A stretch of DNA of 64,000 nucleotides from Dyadobacter flavalbus (GCF_006149045.1 NZ_VBSN01000049.1:62001-126000), one strand, 5' to 3'. Positions 43,645 to 52,815 are shown, numbered from the stretch's first letter. The notes: generated from the sequence alone by a model not told the origin. Made by a program: numbers and translations.

Positions 43645-44619
43645 ATGACCTATATAAGTGCTCAGCCGCAACTCAGTAATTCCTGGGATGACATCTGTTA
43701 TCCGGTTCATCCGGTTTGGCTTGCCGACATCCTGCCTGATTATGACATTATGGCTACGGATCGCCAGCAGCTGATTGTCGGGGAACCTCATCACGGAAGA
43801 AAAACGGTTTTTGGCATCCAGAGCGCCGATTACGCCATTATTCCCAACATACTGATCCGCGAAGTAGTTGACAAACTGTTTTCAGATTACTCCCTGCAGA
43901 TCAAACACACCACGACAGGCGAATTCAGCATCAGCATTATATTTCCTCAGGAACTTTCAATCGGCGGTGAACGCCTTCAGCGAAGCATGATCCTGACCAA
44001 CAGCTACAATGGAAAAACGCCGTTCAGCATACAGGGACAAACCATGACGACCATGCTGGACGATGACTTTGTACCTGGCAGCAGCATGTACAGGGATATT
44101 TGCAAAAACGGCTTGATGGGCTGGGCGGATATATTTGTCGAGTTGCCGGCTTACCGCCAATGGTTGCTACAGGGAAAACAGGGAAAAGCAAAAAAGCAGG
44201 CGCCGAAAAGCCGTCCGCTGATCCGGCAGGTTCAGAAAGACCCGAAGATCCGCAAGATTCATCACAGCCGCCTGACGCCTGAATTGTTTAAGGAGCAGCT
44301 ATACGACATACTTGTTGCTCAGAAGGAAACAAAGCCCACGCTTACGGCCACTGTTTATGAGCATTTTCAAAGGAAACCTGTAACAAAGGCTGATGAAAAT
44401 CTGCTGAAAGCACTGCCGATCCCGGTTCAGCTTGCCAAACAGGCACAGGAGCGCTTGCGGCTTGAAGAACGTCTGCTGGGTTCCAGCCCGTCTTACTGGC
44501 TTATGTACAATGCTGTGAATCACGCACTTTTCAATGCCCGCAGCAGTCTCACGCTCAATGACCGCTACAAGCTTGATGAACAGGTTTTTCACCAGCTGGC
44601 AGCCAGTTCTTTTGCCTGA
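43645..44619 (+). CDS. DUF932-like (phage/plasmid-type) protein
   Basis: A 324-residue protein. The middle (YAIIPNILIREVVDKLF, then MILTNSYNGKTPFSI, then MYRDICKNGLMGW) follows the order of conserved blocks in DUF932 proteins of phages and plasmids, and the end (YNAVNHALFNARSSL) fits the same. Assignment is by pattern and is tentative. Between residues 177 and 215 it is very basic (KQGKAKKQAPKSRPLIRQ), suggesting nucleic-acid contact. It is probably transcribed with the next two small genes. DUF932 proteins have no well-known function. Confidence 0.6.
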   Translation: MTYISAQPQLSNSWDDICYPVHPVWLADILPDYDIMATDRQQLIVGEPHHGRKTVFGIQSADYAIIPNILIREVVDKLFSDYSLQIKHTTTGEFSISIIFPQELSIGGERLQRSMILTNSYNGKTPFSIQGQTMTTMLDDDFVPGSSMYRDICKNGLMGWADIFVELPAYRQWLLQGKQGKAKKQAPKSRPLIRQVQKDPKIRKIHHSRLTPELFKEQLYDILVAQKETKPTLTATVYEHFQRKPVTKADENLLKALPIPVQLAKQAQERLRLEERLLGSSPSYWLMYNAVNHALFNARSSLTLNDRYKLDEQVFHQLAASSFA

Positions 44620-44682
44620 AAAGTTTTTTAACACGTGTGCACTGCAGCACCGGACATGTTTTAACTCGTAAAAAGAAATTCA

Positions 44683-45051
44683 ATGTATTCGCCTCAAATC
44701 GACCTGAAATCAGCAGCAATTGCAAGCGCCCTTTCACGGATGGAAGGTATTTTCCAAAATGAAGAAACCCCTGACATCAAACTGCATTACACCAGCGAAA
44801 AAGATTCCGAATTGTCGGTGTACGCCAATTTCATTCAGGAGAATACAATTTTATCCGGACAAATACTGAATGTTGCCCCGAAACAGGAACCAGCCAAAAA
44901 GTTGTCAGCTTTCAATGAAATGTCCAGAAAAAGGTTTTTCAACATACTAAGACGTGCAGCAAAGGCGCAGGACGGCATATCAAGACAAGAACGCCTGTTT
45001 GTTCAGCAATTCTGGTCCGGAATGACGGAAATGGATGACAGGAAGATATAA
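44683..45051 (+). CDS. Unknown 122-residue protein downstream of DUF932-like gene
   Basis: A 122-residue protein starting MYSPQIDLKSAAIASALSRM, not recognised as any family. No signal or membrane segment. The C-terminal half is basic and helical (SRKRFFNILRRAAKAQDGIS, then QQFWSGMTEMD). It starts 64 bases after the DUF932-like stop, in the same direction. Confidence 0.6.
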   Translation: MYSPQIDLKSAAIASALSRMEGIFQNEETPDIKLHYTSEKDSELSVYANFIQENTILSGQILNVAPKQEPAKKLSAFNEMSRKRFFNILRRAAKAQDGISRQERLFVQQFWSGMTEMDDRKI

Positions 45052-45121
45052 GTTGTGAAATGTGAAATGTAAAATGTGAGAAGTGAAAGACAGGTTGGAT
45101 GATTAAAAACAAGAACAGATC

Positions 45122-45247
45122 ATGAAAAGGACAGTAACAGAACATCATGAGAAGAGACCGGGTGAAGAATTACTTTCTGCAATGCTCTGCGCCTTTGCCC
45201 TGATTGTCGTGTACATTGTTTTTTGTCTGATCACATCAGCGATATAA
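45122..45247 (+). CDS. Small membrane protein, 41 residues
   Basis: A short open frame, ATG 45122 to TAA 45247. It encodes MKRTVTEHHEKRPGEEL followed by one hydrophobic segment (AMLCAFALIVVYIVFCLITS) and a two-residue end. The basic/charged N terminus followed by a single membrane helix is the pattern of a small inner-membrane protein. It follows the 122-residue protein by 70 bases. No family recognised. The gene is supported only by its hydrophobic pattern, so it remains a prediction. Confidence 0.45.
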   Translation: MKRTVTEHHEKRPGEELLSAMLCAFALIVVYIVFCLITSAI

Positions 45248-45523
45248 AATTGCCATCAAACCCTTAACCAATAAGTTCATAACCTGTTCGTAAACCCCTC
45301 CTTTATCAAACCCTTAACCACTCACTTTTCACTATTTACTTTTTACTTTTTACATTTCACTTTTCACTTTTCACTTTTTACTTTTTACTTTTCACAAACC
45401 AGAAAGCTGTTCCATACGAGAAGACAAGCGCCCGGCAGCCCGACATTCAGTTCAAGGTTCAGAATAATCTTGATTGGATCTGGAATAATTGATCAAAAGT
45501 ATGTTGTCTTTTTCAACAGTTCA
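45248..45523. repeat. Intergenic low-complexity repeats
   Basis: ATCAAACCCTTAACCA occurs twice (45255-45270 and 45305-45320). Bases 45321-45395 are a run of degenerate heptamers TTTTCAC and TTTTTAC. A related reverse-strand run (GTGAAATGTAAAATG style) precedes the small gene at 45057-45088. Confidence 0.65.
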
Positions 45524-48274
45524 TTACTGATTTTCAAAATACATCCAGTCTACATGGAACAAAGGGCCTTTTTGATTTTCATTTCTGAATACAAAAAATA
45601 AATCATGCATTCCCGTTGCAGCACGAAGTGGCAGCAGAAGCTCTTTCCAGTCCGTTTTGGGATCGGTTACTTTTCCTGCTGCCACATGTAGGCTGCCGAG
45701 CAAAGCGCCGTCTTTTGCATCCTGCCTTACTTCAATGATCCCGCCGGCACCCTGCTCCTGGACACGCAGGCGGATGGCCTTGATCCGGTTGAGATCAATG
45801 GCGTGGAAACGGGTAAATTTCCCGTCCGTAATGCTGGCGATGTACGAAATATAGCCCGTGTTCCGGGTTGCGGGCACGACACTCACATTGCCTTCATGAT
45901 AATCTTCCAGTTGTATCAAAGGATTTCGGAGCACGATATGACGGCCGGTTTTTAAAGGTTCAATACCGTTTGCGCCTTTATCGGCGTAGGAAGCCTGCAG
46001 AATGTAAGCGCCTTCATTTCCCTTTCCGATATGTTCCGTAAGCGCAATACTGCCGGCAAGCGGCGTTTTTTCCTGCTCCGTTCCCAGGGATAAAATATAG
46101 CCGGCAATTTCCCTAGCATCTTTTTCAGAAAGGTCCGCGTGCGGCGGCATCGGGTAAGAGCCCCAGTTGCCGCTGCCGCCTGTAATGATCTTCCGGCCGA
46201 GCATTGCTTCCGCACCTTCCTTGCCTGCGTACCTTTTGGCTACATCCTTCAGTGCCGGGCCAATGGATTTGGTTTCGATCGTATGGCAGGCTTTGCAATC
46301 CAGCGAAGCATACAACTTTGCTGTGCCGGCAAACCGGAGATCCGTTTCACCGCCAGCAGTAAGTGCACCCGCAAGATCTTTCCCGAAAGGCAGGTAATCA
46401 AAGCTAACTTTGATTTTTTCCGGGTCAATTTTCCCGTCTTCCTTGTCCGTCACCTTGATATTGTAGTCCAGTGTGGCATTGTCCCAGTAAAAACTGCGGT
46501 TCGCTTTGGTTTCAATAATCACGTCGGGCGGCGTATTGCCTACTTTCACCTGAGTCGTTGCCGTTCCTTTTCCGCCGTGCTGATCCGCAACCGTAAGTAC
46601 GACATTGTAAACGCCCGGCTTGGTGAAAGTATGCTTGATGTCTTTTCCGGCCACTGATCTGGTCCCGATTTTCCAGACATACGAAAGCTTGTCGCCGGCA
46701 TCATAATCCCTGGAATCTCCGGCTGAAAGTGCAACAGTCAACGGCGCTGCGCCAATCGTCTTTTCAATTTTCAGCGAAGCAACCGGGTTGCGGTTCCCTT
46801 CCGAATACTCGACCCGGATAATTCCCGAATCCGTATTTCTGGCAAACCAGTTGGTTCCGTAAGCCAAAAGGTAAACAGCACCATCGGGAGCAATTTGCAT
46901 GTCCATCGGAGCCACTACTTTAAGCTGCGGCAAAAAAGGCTCCATACTCACATAATTCCCGTCTTTATCCAGCGTGACAGCCATGATCCATTTTCGTATC
47001 CAGTCAAAAATAAACAGCTTTCCATGGTAATATCCGGGCAGTTTGTACGGGGCGTCCGGGTAAAGGTCGCTGTAATAAACCGGACCGGCCATGGCGCTGG
47101 CACCGCCTTTTCCTACTTCCGGCCATTTTCCGGAAGGTCCTTTTCCATACCAGATAAAGGCAGGCTGCGCCGGCGGCAGTTCTTTAACACCGGTATTATT
47201 GGGCGAATCGTTAATCGGACGTTTCGGATCTTTCCCCGGGCCTTCCTTCTTGGTTTCAAAATCATAATCCGGAAACACTTCATTGTCTCCCAGAAAATAG
47301 GGATATCCGAAAAAGCCCGGCTTCCGTGCCTGATTAATTTCATCGTAGCTCAGTTTTCCTTCGCTGGCTGCAATTTCGGTGTCCGGGCCTACATCTCCCC
47401 AGTATACGTATTTAGTTTTGGGGTCAACCGAAATCCTGAACGGGTTCCGCAGACCCATTGCAAAGATTTCGGGCCGGCCGACTGATCCGTCTTTTGGAAA
47501 CAGATTGCCATCCGGAATACTGTAAGTTCCGTCTGCCTCGGGGCGGATGCGCAATATTTTGCCGCGCAGGTCATTGCTGTTTGCCGTTGCAGCCTGATCA
47601 TCCGCCAGTTCCCTTCCGGGCCTTTCATCAGTCGGATTGTGGCCTTCAATTTCCTCCGCATTCGTGTTGTCACCAATTGACAGATATAAAAGACCGTCCG
47701 AATCAAAAGTAATGTAACCGGCTGAATGACAGCAGTACTGGCGCTGCGTGGGAACTTCCAGCAATACTTTTCCGGATGACTGGATTATTTTCCGGTCTTT
47801 CAGCTCAAAACGTGTCAGATGACTTACATTTTTGTCCCCCGCAACGCCGTAGTAAAAGTATATCCAGTTATTGTTTTTAAAATCAGGGTCAGCAGCTACG
47901 CCCAGCAGACCGTCCTCAATCCCGCTGAAAACATTGAACTGCGAAATGGTGGACAGCTCTTTCGTGCTGTTATCAAAGTAGCGGACGGCTCCTTTCCTTT
48001 CTGCTACAACAATGTCGTAATTGGGTAAAACAGCCATTTCCATCGGCTCGTCCAGCCCGGAAACCAGTGTACTGTATGTAAACCGGCTCGAATCCGGTCC
48101 TTTGCCCAAAGCGGCAGTATGACCTGAACCCGAATTATTCTGCTGAATTTCTGCCTGCCATCCATGATCCACAGCTCTGAACAACGGCTTTTCATACCTT
48201 GAAACAGTAGCAATGTAGCACGTGCCGATCAGCAGAAGTCCGATAAAAGATCTGATTTTTTCCACCTGATACAC
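45524..48274 (-). CDS. Multi-domain sugar dehydrogenase: sorbosone-type propeller, PKD, cytochrome c, C-terminal beta module
   Basis: A 916-residue exported protein (hydrophobic 10-25, LLLIGTCYIATV). Order of parts: a PQQ-type glucose/sorbosone dehydrogenase propeller (about 60-490, EPMEMAVLPNYDIVVAERKG to DMQIAPDGAVYLLAYG, with NPFRISVDPKTKYVYWGDVG), a PKD domain (about 505-585, SYVWKIGTRS to VVLTVADQHG), and a c-type heme site CKACH (about 656-660) in a small cytochrome domain with MPPH. The C-terminal beta-sandwich (about 780-916) resembles carbohydrate-binding module family 6. It would oxidise a sugar outside the cytoplasm and pass electrons to its heme. It stands alone on the reverse strand; an inverted repeat lies just upstream. 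Confidence 0.88.
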   Translation of the reverse strand: MYQVEKIRSFIGLLLIGTCYIATVSRYEKPLFRAVDHGWQAEIQQNNSGSGHTAALGKGPDSSRFTYSTLVSGLDEPMEMAVLPNYDIVVAERKGAVRYFDNSTKELSTISQFNVFSGIEDGLLGVAADPDFKNNNWIYFYYGVAGDKNVSHLTRFELKDRKIIQSSGKVLLEVPTQRQYCCHSAGYITFDSDGLLYLSIGDNTNAEEIEGHNPTDERPGRELADDQAATANSNDLRGKILRIRPEADGTYSIPDGNLFPKDGSVGRPEIFAMGLRNPFRISVDPKTKYVYWGDVGPDTEIAASEGKLSYDEINQARKPGFFGYPYFLGDNEVFPDYDFETKKEGPGKDPKRPINDSPNNTGVKELPPAQPAFIWYGKGPSGKWPEVGKGGASAMAGPVYYSDLYPDAPYKLPGYYHGKLFIFDWIRKWIMAVTLDKDGNYVSMEPFLPQLKVVAPMDMQIAPDGAVYLLAYGTNWFARNTDSGIIRVEYSEGNRNPVASLKIEKTIGAAPLTVALSAGDSRDYDAGDKLSYVWKIGTRSVAGKDIKHTFTKPGVYNVVLTVADQHGGKGTATTQVKVGNTPPDVIIETKANRSFYWDNATLDYNIKVTDKEDGKIDPEKIKVSFDYLPFGKDLAGALTAGGETDLRFAGTAKLYASLDCKACHTIETKSIGPALKDVAKRYAGKEGAEAMLGRKIITGGSGNWGSYPMPPHADLSEKDAREIAGYILSLGTEQEKTPLAGSIALTEHIGKGNEGAYILQASYADKGANGIEPLKTGRHIVLRNPLIQLEDYHEGNVSVVPATRNTGYISYIASITDGKFTRFHAIDLNRIKAIRLRVQEQGAGGIIEVRQDAKDGALLGSLHVAAGKVTDPKTDWKELLLPLRAATGMHDLFFVFRNENQKGPLFHVDWMYFENQ

Positions 48275-48875
48275 TTAAAAAATTGATTTTACTTTATAAA
48301 AGCATCTATTCAATAGATTTTACTAAGTAATCAAAAACAGGCTTGCAGACTCCGGAACTCGGCAAATCTGCCCTTATCCGTAATTTGGATTTTTGGCAAC
48401 GGAGTCGCCTGAACAATCGATTTCACCGTTTGCAGGATTGAAAAAACTTCATTTCTCACCTGTGAACAGCTTCCACCTCTTATTCCGGACTATCCGAATA
48501 TCATCTTTTACAATCCGGTTTTATCAAAAATTGCCGGAAACGCCGGCGTGCACAAAACAGTAGAATACAAAAACCGGATTCTTATGTTATAATCTCCAAA
48601 ACGGCCAGATTTTAGTATAAAACCCTGTTTCAACACTTTCTGCAATGTTTTACCTTACGGCCATGCATCATGAAAGTGAAACTTTACAGCAGTTTCTCCA
48701 GAGGAATGAAAAGGCATTTGCGGCACCTTTCAATCATGATCCTCCGCGGATTTATCCGAATCCGATTTCACATTGGCATTCAGGCATAAACGGCAGGCAA
48801 TGCTGCCTCAAACCGCACCGTATCAGGCAAATCCGGATTATCCTTTCTGATTTTATAATTAAAAATTGACAACTC
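48275..48875. other. Long intergenic region with an inverted repeat
   Basis: The 601-base gap between divergent genes. It contains the inverted repeat at 48304-48318. An open frame at 48645-48869 encodes 74 residues but has no recognisable features and is not called. Nothing else was recognised. Confidence 0.5.
48304..48318. promoter_or_regulatory. Inverted repeat ATCTATTCAATAGAT, candidate operator
   Basis: A perfect 7-1-7 inverted repeat 30 bases upstream of the dehydrogenase start codon. Its half site TCTATT/AATAGA resembles the half site in the sulfatase-cluster elements, but with a spacer of one base. Confidence 0.5.
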
Positions 48876-50132
48876 ATGAACAGTAATGCATTTTTGCGCA
48901 CGTTTCTTGTCCTTTTCATTTCAATCAATTTCGGTTATTCCAAAGCAGTAAAAGCCTGCACTGCCGAGCAAAACCTAAAAACGGACAGCCTTGTTGCGCC
49001 GAAGGTTTTTGTCAATACCGGCTTCGAAAATGCTTCGCCCATGAACTGGGAAATCGATTCGGCCGGAAGGATCATCGCCAGTCTGGTTTACGATCATGAA
49101 CGGTTTTCACAAAACCGCGCCAACGGCCACTGGCATTTCAAGGTAGAAGCACCGGCAGGAACAGACGTTACGATTATTCTTCAGAATTTTGACAACATCT
49201 GGAACAACACGCATGCAAGCCAGGTTTCCAAACATACGCCTTATGTAATTTCCTTCGACAATAAAACATGGGAAAGCCGTCCCGCCGAGCTGCTGCCGGG
49301 CAATCGTCTGCAGATCAGGCTGAAAATGACCGGCCCAAACGCTTACTTTGCCGGCGTGGAACCCTACCGGATCAGCGATCTGGCCAAATTTCTGACTGAT
49401 ATAAAAACTAGTAAACTCGTTGCGGTAACCCAGATCGGTAAAACTTCCGAAGGACGCTCACTGGAAATCATCAGGATCGGGAATGAGAAAGCGCCTAAAC
49501 GGATTTTTCTCAGGGCGCGGGCGCATGCGTTTGAATCCGGCGGTAACTGGACCGTCGAGGGACTGGTGCAGCGTTTGATTCAGAATGACGAGCAGTCAAA
49601 AACCTGGCTGAAAAGATATTGTGTGTACATTTTGCCTATGGCCAACAAGGATGGCGTTGCACGCGGAAAAACACGTTTCAACAGCAACGGCTACGACCTC
49701 AACCGCAAATGGGACAAAGAAGCCGACTCACTGATTGCTCCTGAAAATTATTATCTCGAAAAATGGATGCGCAGGATGATCGCTGAAAACAGGAAACCCG
49801 ATTTGGGCCTCGACCTGCATAATGACGCAGGCGGGAATCTGCATATAAGCCGTCCGGACGGCGACATTCGCGCTTATCTGGCGAACATGGAAAAGCTGGA
49901 AATGCTTTTAAGAAAACACACCTGGTTCACGGAAGGCTCCACGCGGCCCGGGTTCCGGAACCCGGGTACGCTCGGTGAAGGATTCATGGAGCGGTTCGGT
50001 ATTGAAGCTGCCGTATACGAGCTGAATTACGAATGGGTGGAAGGATTGAAAAAGGCGCCGCTTGCAGCAGACTGGATTTCCCTCGGAGGCATGCTGCCGA
50101 AAGTATTTTACGATTATTTTGAAAATCCGTAA
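48876..50132 (+). CDS. Exported M14-family zinc carboxypeptidase
   Basis: A 418-residue protein with a signal peptide (1-25, NFGYSKAVKA). An N-terminal beta-rich domain (about 45-155) precedes the M14 catalytic domain. Zinc ligands are HAFE (His about 216, Glu about 219) and His about 314 in GLDLHNDAGG; substrate residues are in YDLNRKW and the catalytic Glu in AVYELNYEW (about 381). This arrangement fits cytosolic-carboxypeptidase-like/AGBL-type M14 enzymes with an N domain. It removes C-terminal residues of peptides outside the cytoplasm. A terminator follows. Confidence 0.9.
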   Translation: MNSNAFLRTFLVLFISINFGYSKAVKACTAEQNLKTDSLVAPKVFVNTGFENASPMNWEIDSAGRIIASLVYDHERFSQNRANGHWHFKVEAPAGTDVTIILQNFDNIWNNTHASQVSKHTPYVISFDNKTWESRPAELLPGNRLQIRLKMTGPNAYFAGVEPYRISDLAKFLTDIKTSKLVAVTQIGKTSEGRSLEIIRIGNEKAPKRIFLRARAHAFESGGNWTVEGLVQRLIQNDEQSKTWLKRYCVYILPMANKDGVARGKTRFNSNGYDLNRKWDKEADSLIAPENYYLEKWMRRMIAENRKPDLGLDLHNDAGGNLHISRPDGDIRAYLANMEKLEMLLRKHTWFTEGSTRPGFRNPGTLGEGFMERFGIEAAVYELNYEWVEGLKKAPLAADWISLGGMLPKVFYDYFENP

Positions 50133-50535
50133 GCCACGATCACAGGCGAGTACATTGTTTTCATTATAAAATCGGCAGGCTGCGCGTTGCGTGCGCTTTG
50201 CCGGTTTTTTATTTATGGGGCCCTGTGAAAATCCACGACTTATTTCTTTGGCACAGTATAATTTACCGGTTTAGCCCTGCTCAACATTTTCCGTTTCTTT
50301 CAGAAAATCCACGACATCCGGCACGGTTATTTTTCACGCCAACAGCATTGAAAATGGCATTGAAATTTACAGGATACAATTCACGGACAATTATTTACCG
50401 GTTTTATAAAAAGTACGATTCATTTGCCGGATTGTAAAAGTTTATCAGCATTAAACAAAGTGTTTTATATAAAATAAGGGATCGACGTTTGGACATCCTG
50501 GACAAACAGAACGAAATCAGCAAAAGCATAAAGTT
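50133..50535. other. Intergenic region after carboxypeptidase gene
   Basis: A 403-base gap. It holds the terminator at 50168-50210 and, presumably, the promoter of the aldo/keto reductase. No gene seen. Confidence 0.5.
50168..50210 (+). terminator. Intrinsic terminator after M14 carboxypeptidase gene
   Basis: AAAATCGGCA (50168-50177) pairs with TGCCGGTTTT (50199-50208) with one G-T pair, over a GC-rich inner sequence, and ends in a T tract. Confidence 0.75.
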
Positions 50536-51486
50536 ATGGAAAAAAGAAAGTTAGGAAGCTCGGATATTGAAATTGCGCCATTGGTTTTCGGTGGAAACGT
50601 GTTTGGCTGGACGATTGATGATAACAAAACGTTTGAATTGCTGGACGCTTTTGTGGATGCAGGTTTTAATGCCATCGATACGGCCGATGTATATTCGGTG
50701 TGGGTTCCGGGCAACAAAGGCGGAGAATCGGAGACGGCAATCGGAAAATGGTTCAGAAAAAGCGGTAAAAGAGACAAAGTTGTGCTTGCTACCAAAGTAG
50801 GCGGTGAAATGGGTCCCGGCCAGAAAGGATTAAGCAGGAAATACATTATTTCCCAGGTGGAAACTTCGCTGCAAAGGCTGCAAACCGATTACATTGACCT
50901 TTACCAATCGCATTACGACGACCCTGAAACGCCGGTCGAAGAAACGATGGAAGCTTATGACCAGCTCATTCAGGAAGGTAAAGTGAGGATTATAGGGGTT
51001 TCAAACTTTGAGATTCCGCGGCTTGAAGAAGCGATCAAATTCAGTCTTAAGCACGAAATGCCAAGTTACCAGACTTTCCAGCCGGAATTCAACCTGTTCG
51101 ACAGACAGGTTTTCGAGGAAGAAATTGCTCCGTTCACCATGGGAATTAACCTCAGCGTAATCAGCTATTTTTCGTTGGCAAGCGGGTTTCTGACCGGAAA
51201 ATACCGCTCAAAAGACGATCTTCAGGGCAGCAAAAGAAGCGGCATGGTTGAAAAATACCTGAATGACAGAGGTTTCAGAATCCTGGCTGCACTCGACGAG
51301 CTTGCTGCAGAATATAATGTTACTCCGGCAACCATATCGCTGGCCTGGCTCATGGCACATCCGGCTGTTGCCGCGCCTATTGCCAGCGCCACCAGTCTTG
51401 AACAGCTTCACGAACTGATGCAGGCCGCAACGATTACACTGGAAGATGCCGCCATTGAAAAACTGGACGAAGCGAGTGCGTATTAA
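50536..51486 (+). CDS. Aldo/keto reductase
   Basis: A 316-residue AKR-fold protein. Catalytic tetrad: Asp and Tyr in AIDTADVYSVW (Asp about 53, Tyr about 58), Lys in VVLATKVGGE and His in DLYQSHYDDP. NADPH-binding loop features and ISLAWLMAHPAVAAPIAS near the end fit the AKR group that includes YajO/Tas-like proteins. It reduces aldehydes or ketones with NADPH in the cytoplasm. It begins with MEKRKLGSSDIEIAPLVFGG, the family's usual start. Confidence 0.95.
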   Translation: MEKRKLGSSDIEIAPLVFGGNVFGWTIDDNKTFELLDAFVDAGFNAIDTADVYSVWVPGNKGGESETAIGKWFRKSGKRDKVVLATKVGGEMGPGQKGLSRKYIISQVETSLQRLQTDYIDLYQSHYDDPETPVEETMEAYDQLIQEGKVRIIGVSNFEIPRLEEAIKFSLKHEMPSYQTFQPEFNLFDRQVFEEEIAPFTMGINLSVISYFSLASGFLTGKYRSKDDLQGSKRSGMVEKYLNDRGFRILAALDELAAEYNVTPATISLAWLMAHPAVAAPIASATSLEQLHELMQAATITLEDAAIEKLDEASAY

Positions 51487-51605
51487 ATGGCTGTTGGCTA
51501 TTAGCTTTTAGCTGTTGGCTTTAAAATGATAATATTTTGATAGAAAGCAGCATACAGAAAGCGACAATTTCTAATCTTTCTAATCACAAAATTTACATTT
51601 AACAA
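51487..51605. repeat. Degenerate TTTTAGC/GCTGTTGGCT-type intergenic repeat
   Basis: Bases 51489-51522 read ATGGCTGTTGGCTATTAGC then TTTTAGCTGTTGGCT, the same word family seen at 506, 34461, 38066 and elsewhere. Confidence 0.5.
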
Positions 51606-51642
51606 AAATCAGCTGATATACATGAAGTGTATCAGCTGATTT
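51606..51642. terminator. Bidirectional terminator between convergent genes
   Basis: AAATCAGCTGATA (51606-51618) pairs perfectly with TATCAGCTGATTT (51630-51642), extended inward by three further pairs. It lies between the convergent aldo/keto reductase and metallophosphoesterase genes. Confidence 0.85.
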
Positions 51643-51678
51643 CTATGGGGTGAAAACCGGAATATCGCCGTCCTTGAT

Positions 51679-52815
51679 TCAGTTTATTTCAATTTCAAAA
51701 CGGTCCCATAAAGACGAAATTCGCTCCTCTTCGTTACCGACATCAATGTGATGGGAAATGGCGTAATACGAACCGGTGAGTGTAAGTCTGTTATCCTTTT
51801 TCTCGATGCTAATTTTCAGAAAACCGTGCTGGTTATCGCAAAAGCATTCCAGTGTTACGTCTTTCAGCAAAGGATTCTCGGTATAAAAATTTTCATCGTT
51901 TATGTGAACTATTTCGTGCAAGCCATCATACCCACCTGCTCCGGCTACAACAAAAGGAATTTCTTTTCCGTCTGCGTATTTTTTGATAAACCTTTGGTAA
52001 TTATGCACATGCCCGCTGAATACAATATCCGGGCGAATTCCGGTTTCTTCAAAAACACCTTCCAGCATTTCAATCATCGGCAGGCTGGAACCGTGGTTGA
52101 TATCGGCGGAATAAGGCGCATGGTGCAGACAAATGATCAGCGCTTTTCGGGGCAATTCCTGCCGGGCGGCCTTTAATTCTTCCACCAGCCAGTTTCGCTG
52201 CTCAGCAGTAATGATGCCGTATTTAGGCACATTGCTGTGAGGTCCGATTATAGTAGCCAAAGGCGTTTCAAGTGTCCAGAATACATTGGGCTGGATCATA
52301 CTTTTCCTGCGGGAATTTCCGCTGAACGGCACGGTCCTTGGCTCGGTATCACAAAAAACGGCTTTGAATGCGCTCAGACTGTCGTATGGCTCGGAACTGT
52401 CCGGATTGACGTCACTGTCATGGTTGCCGGCAATCGCAAATATGGAAGACGGATAATTCTCAAACGGTTCGAAAAATTGCCTTGCATATTGTGTCGCCTC
52501 GCCATGATTATAAACGATATCACCCAGATGGTACAGAAATCCTGGCTTGTCTTCATCGCTTTCCGAATTTTCAAACTGCCTGACCATTTCAGCCGCAACC
52601 TCACGCAGGAAATCAGCATGATGGATGCTTCCGGTATCGCCCAGCATATGGAATACCATCTTTTTTTCCAGGTTTCCGGTTGGCTGAACATCCTGCAGGT
52701 TCAGATGAAACGGATAGGTACCGCTGGGCTCCGGTGCCATTCTGAACTTGTAATTTTCATCCGGCTGGTTCTTTTTCAGTACCGGGATATTATATTTCTG
52801 AACCTTGTCTGACAT
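51679..52815 (-). CDS. Calcineurin-like metallophosphoesterase
   Basis: A 378-residue protein. Metal motifs in order: MLGDTGS (about 56), YHLGDIVYNHG (about 96), AIAGNHDSD, ICLHHAPYS and FSGHVHNYQR. There is no signal peptide, so it is likely cytoplasmic. The C-terminal part is beta-rich (RLTLTGSYYAISHH). Substrate not assignable. It is the only gene of its reverse unit, sharing a terminator with the reductase gene. Confidence 0.92.
   Translation of the reverse strand: MSDKVQKYNIPVLKKNQPDENYKFRMAPEPSGTYPFHLNLQDVQPTGNLEKKMVFHMLGDTGSIHHADFLREVAAEMVRQFENSESDEDKPGFLYHLGDIVYNHGEATQYARQFFEPFENYPSSIFAIAGNHDSDVNPDSSEPYDSLSAFKAVFCDTEPRTVPFSGNSRRKSMIQPNVFWTLETPLATIIGPHSNVPKYGIITAEQRNWLVEELKAARQELPRKALIICLHHAPYSADINHGSSLPMIEMLEGVFEETGIRPDIVFSGHVHNYQRFIKKYADGKEIPFVVAGAGGYDGLHEIVHINDENFYTENPLLKDVTLECFCDNQHGFLKISIEKKDNRLTLTGSYYAISHHIDVGNEEERISSLWDRFEIEIN

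Noticed and set aside
48645-48869. 74-codon open frame before the M14 carboxypeptidase
   Set aside because: No recognisable motifs and an unusual residue mix rich in His, Pro and Arg; reads like chance.
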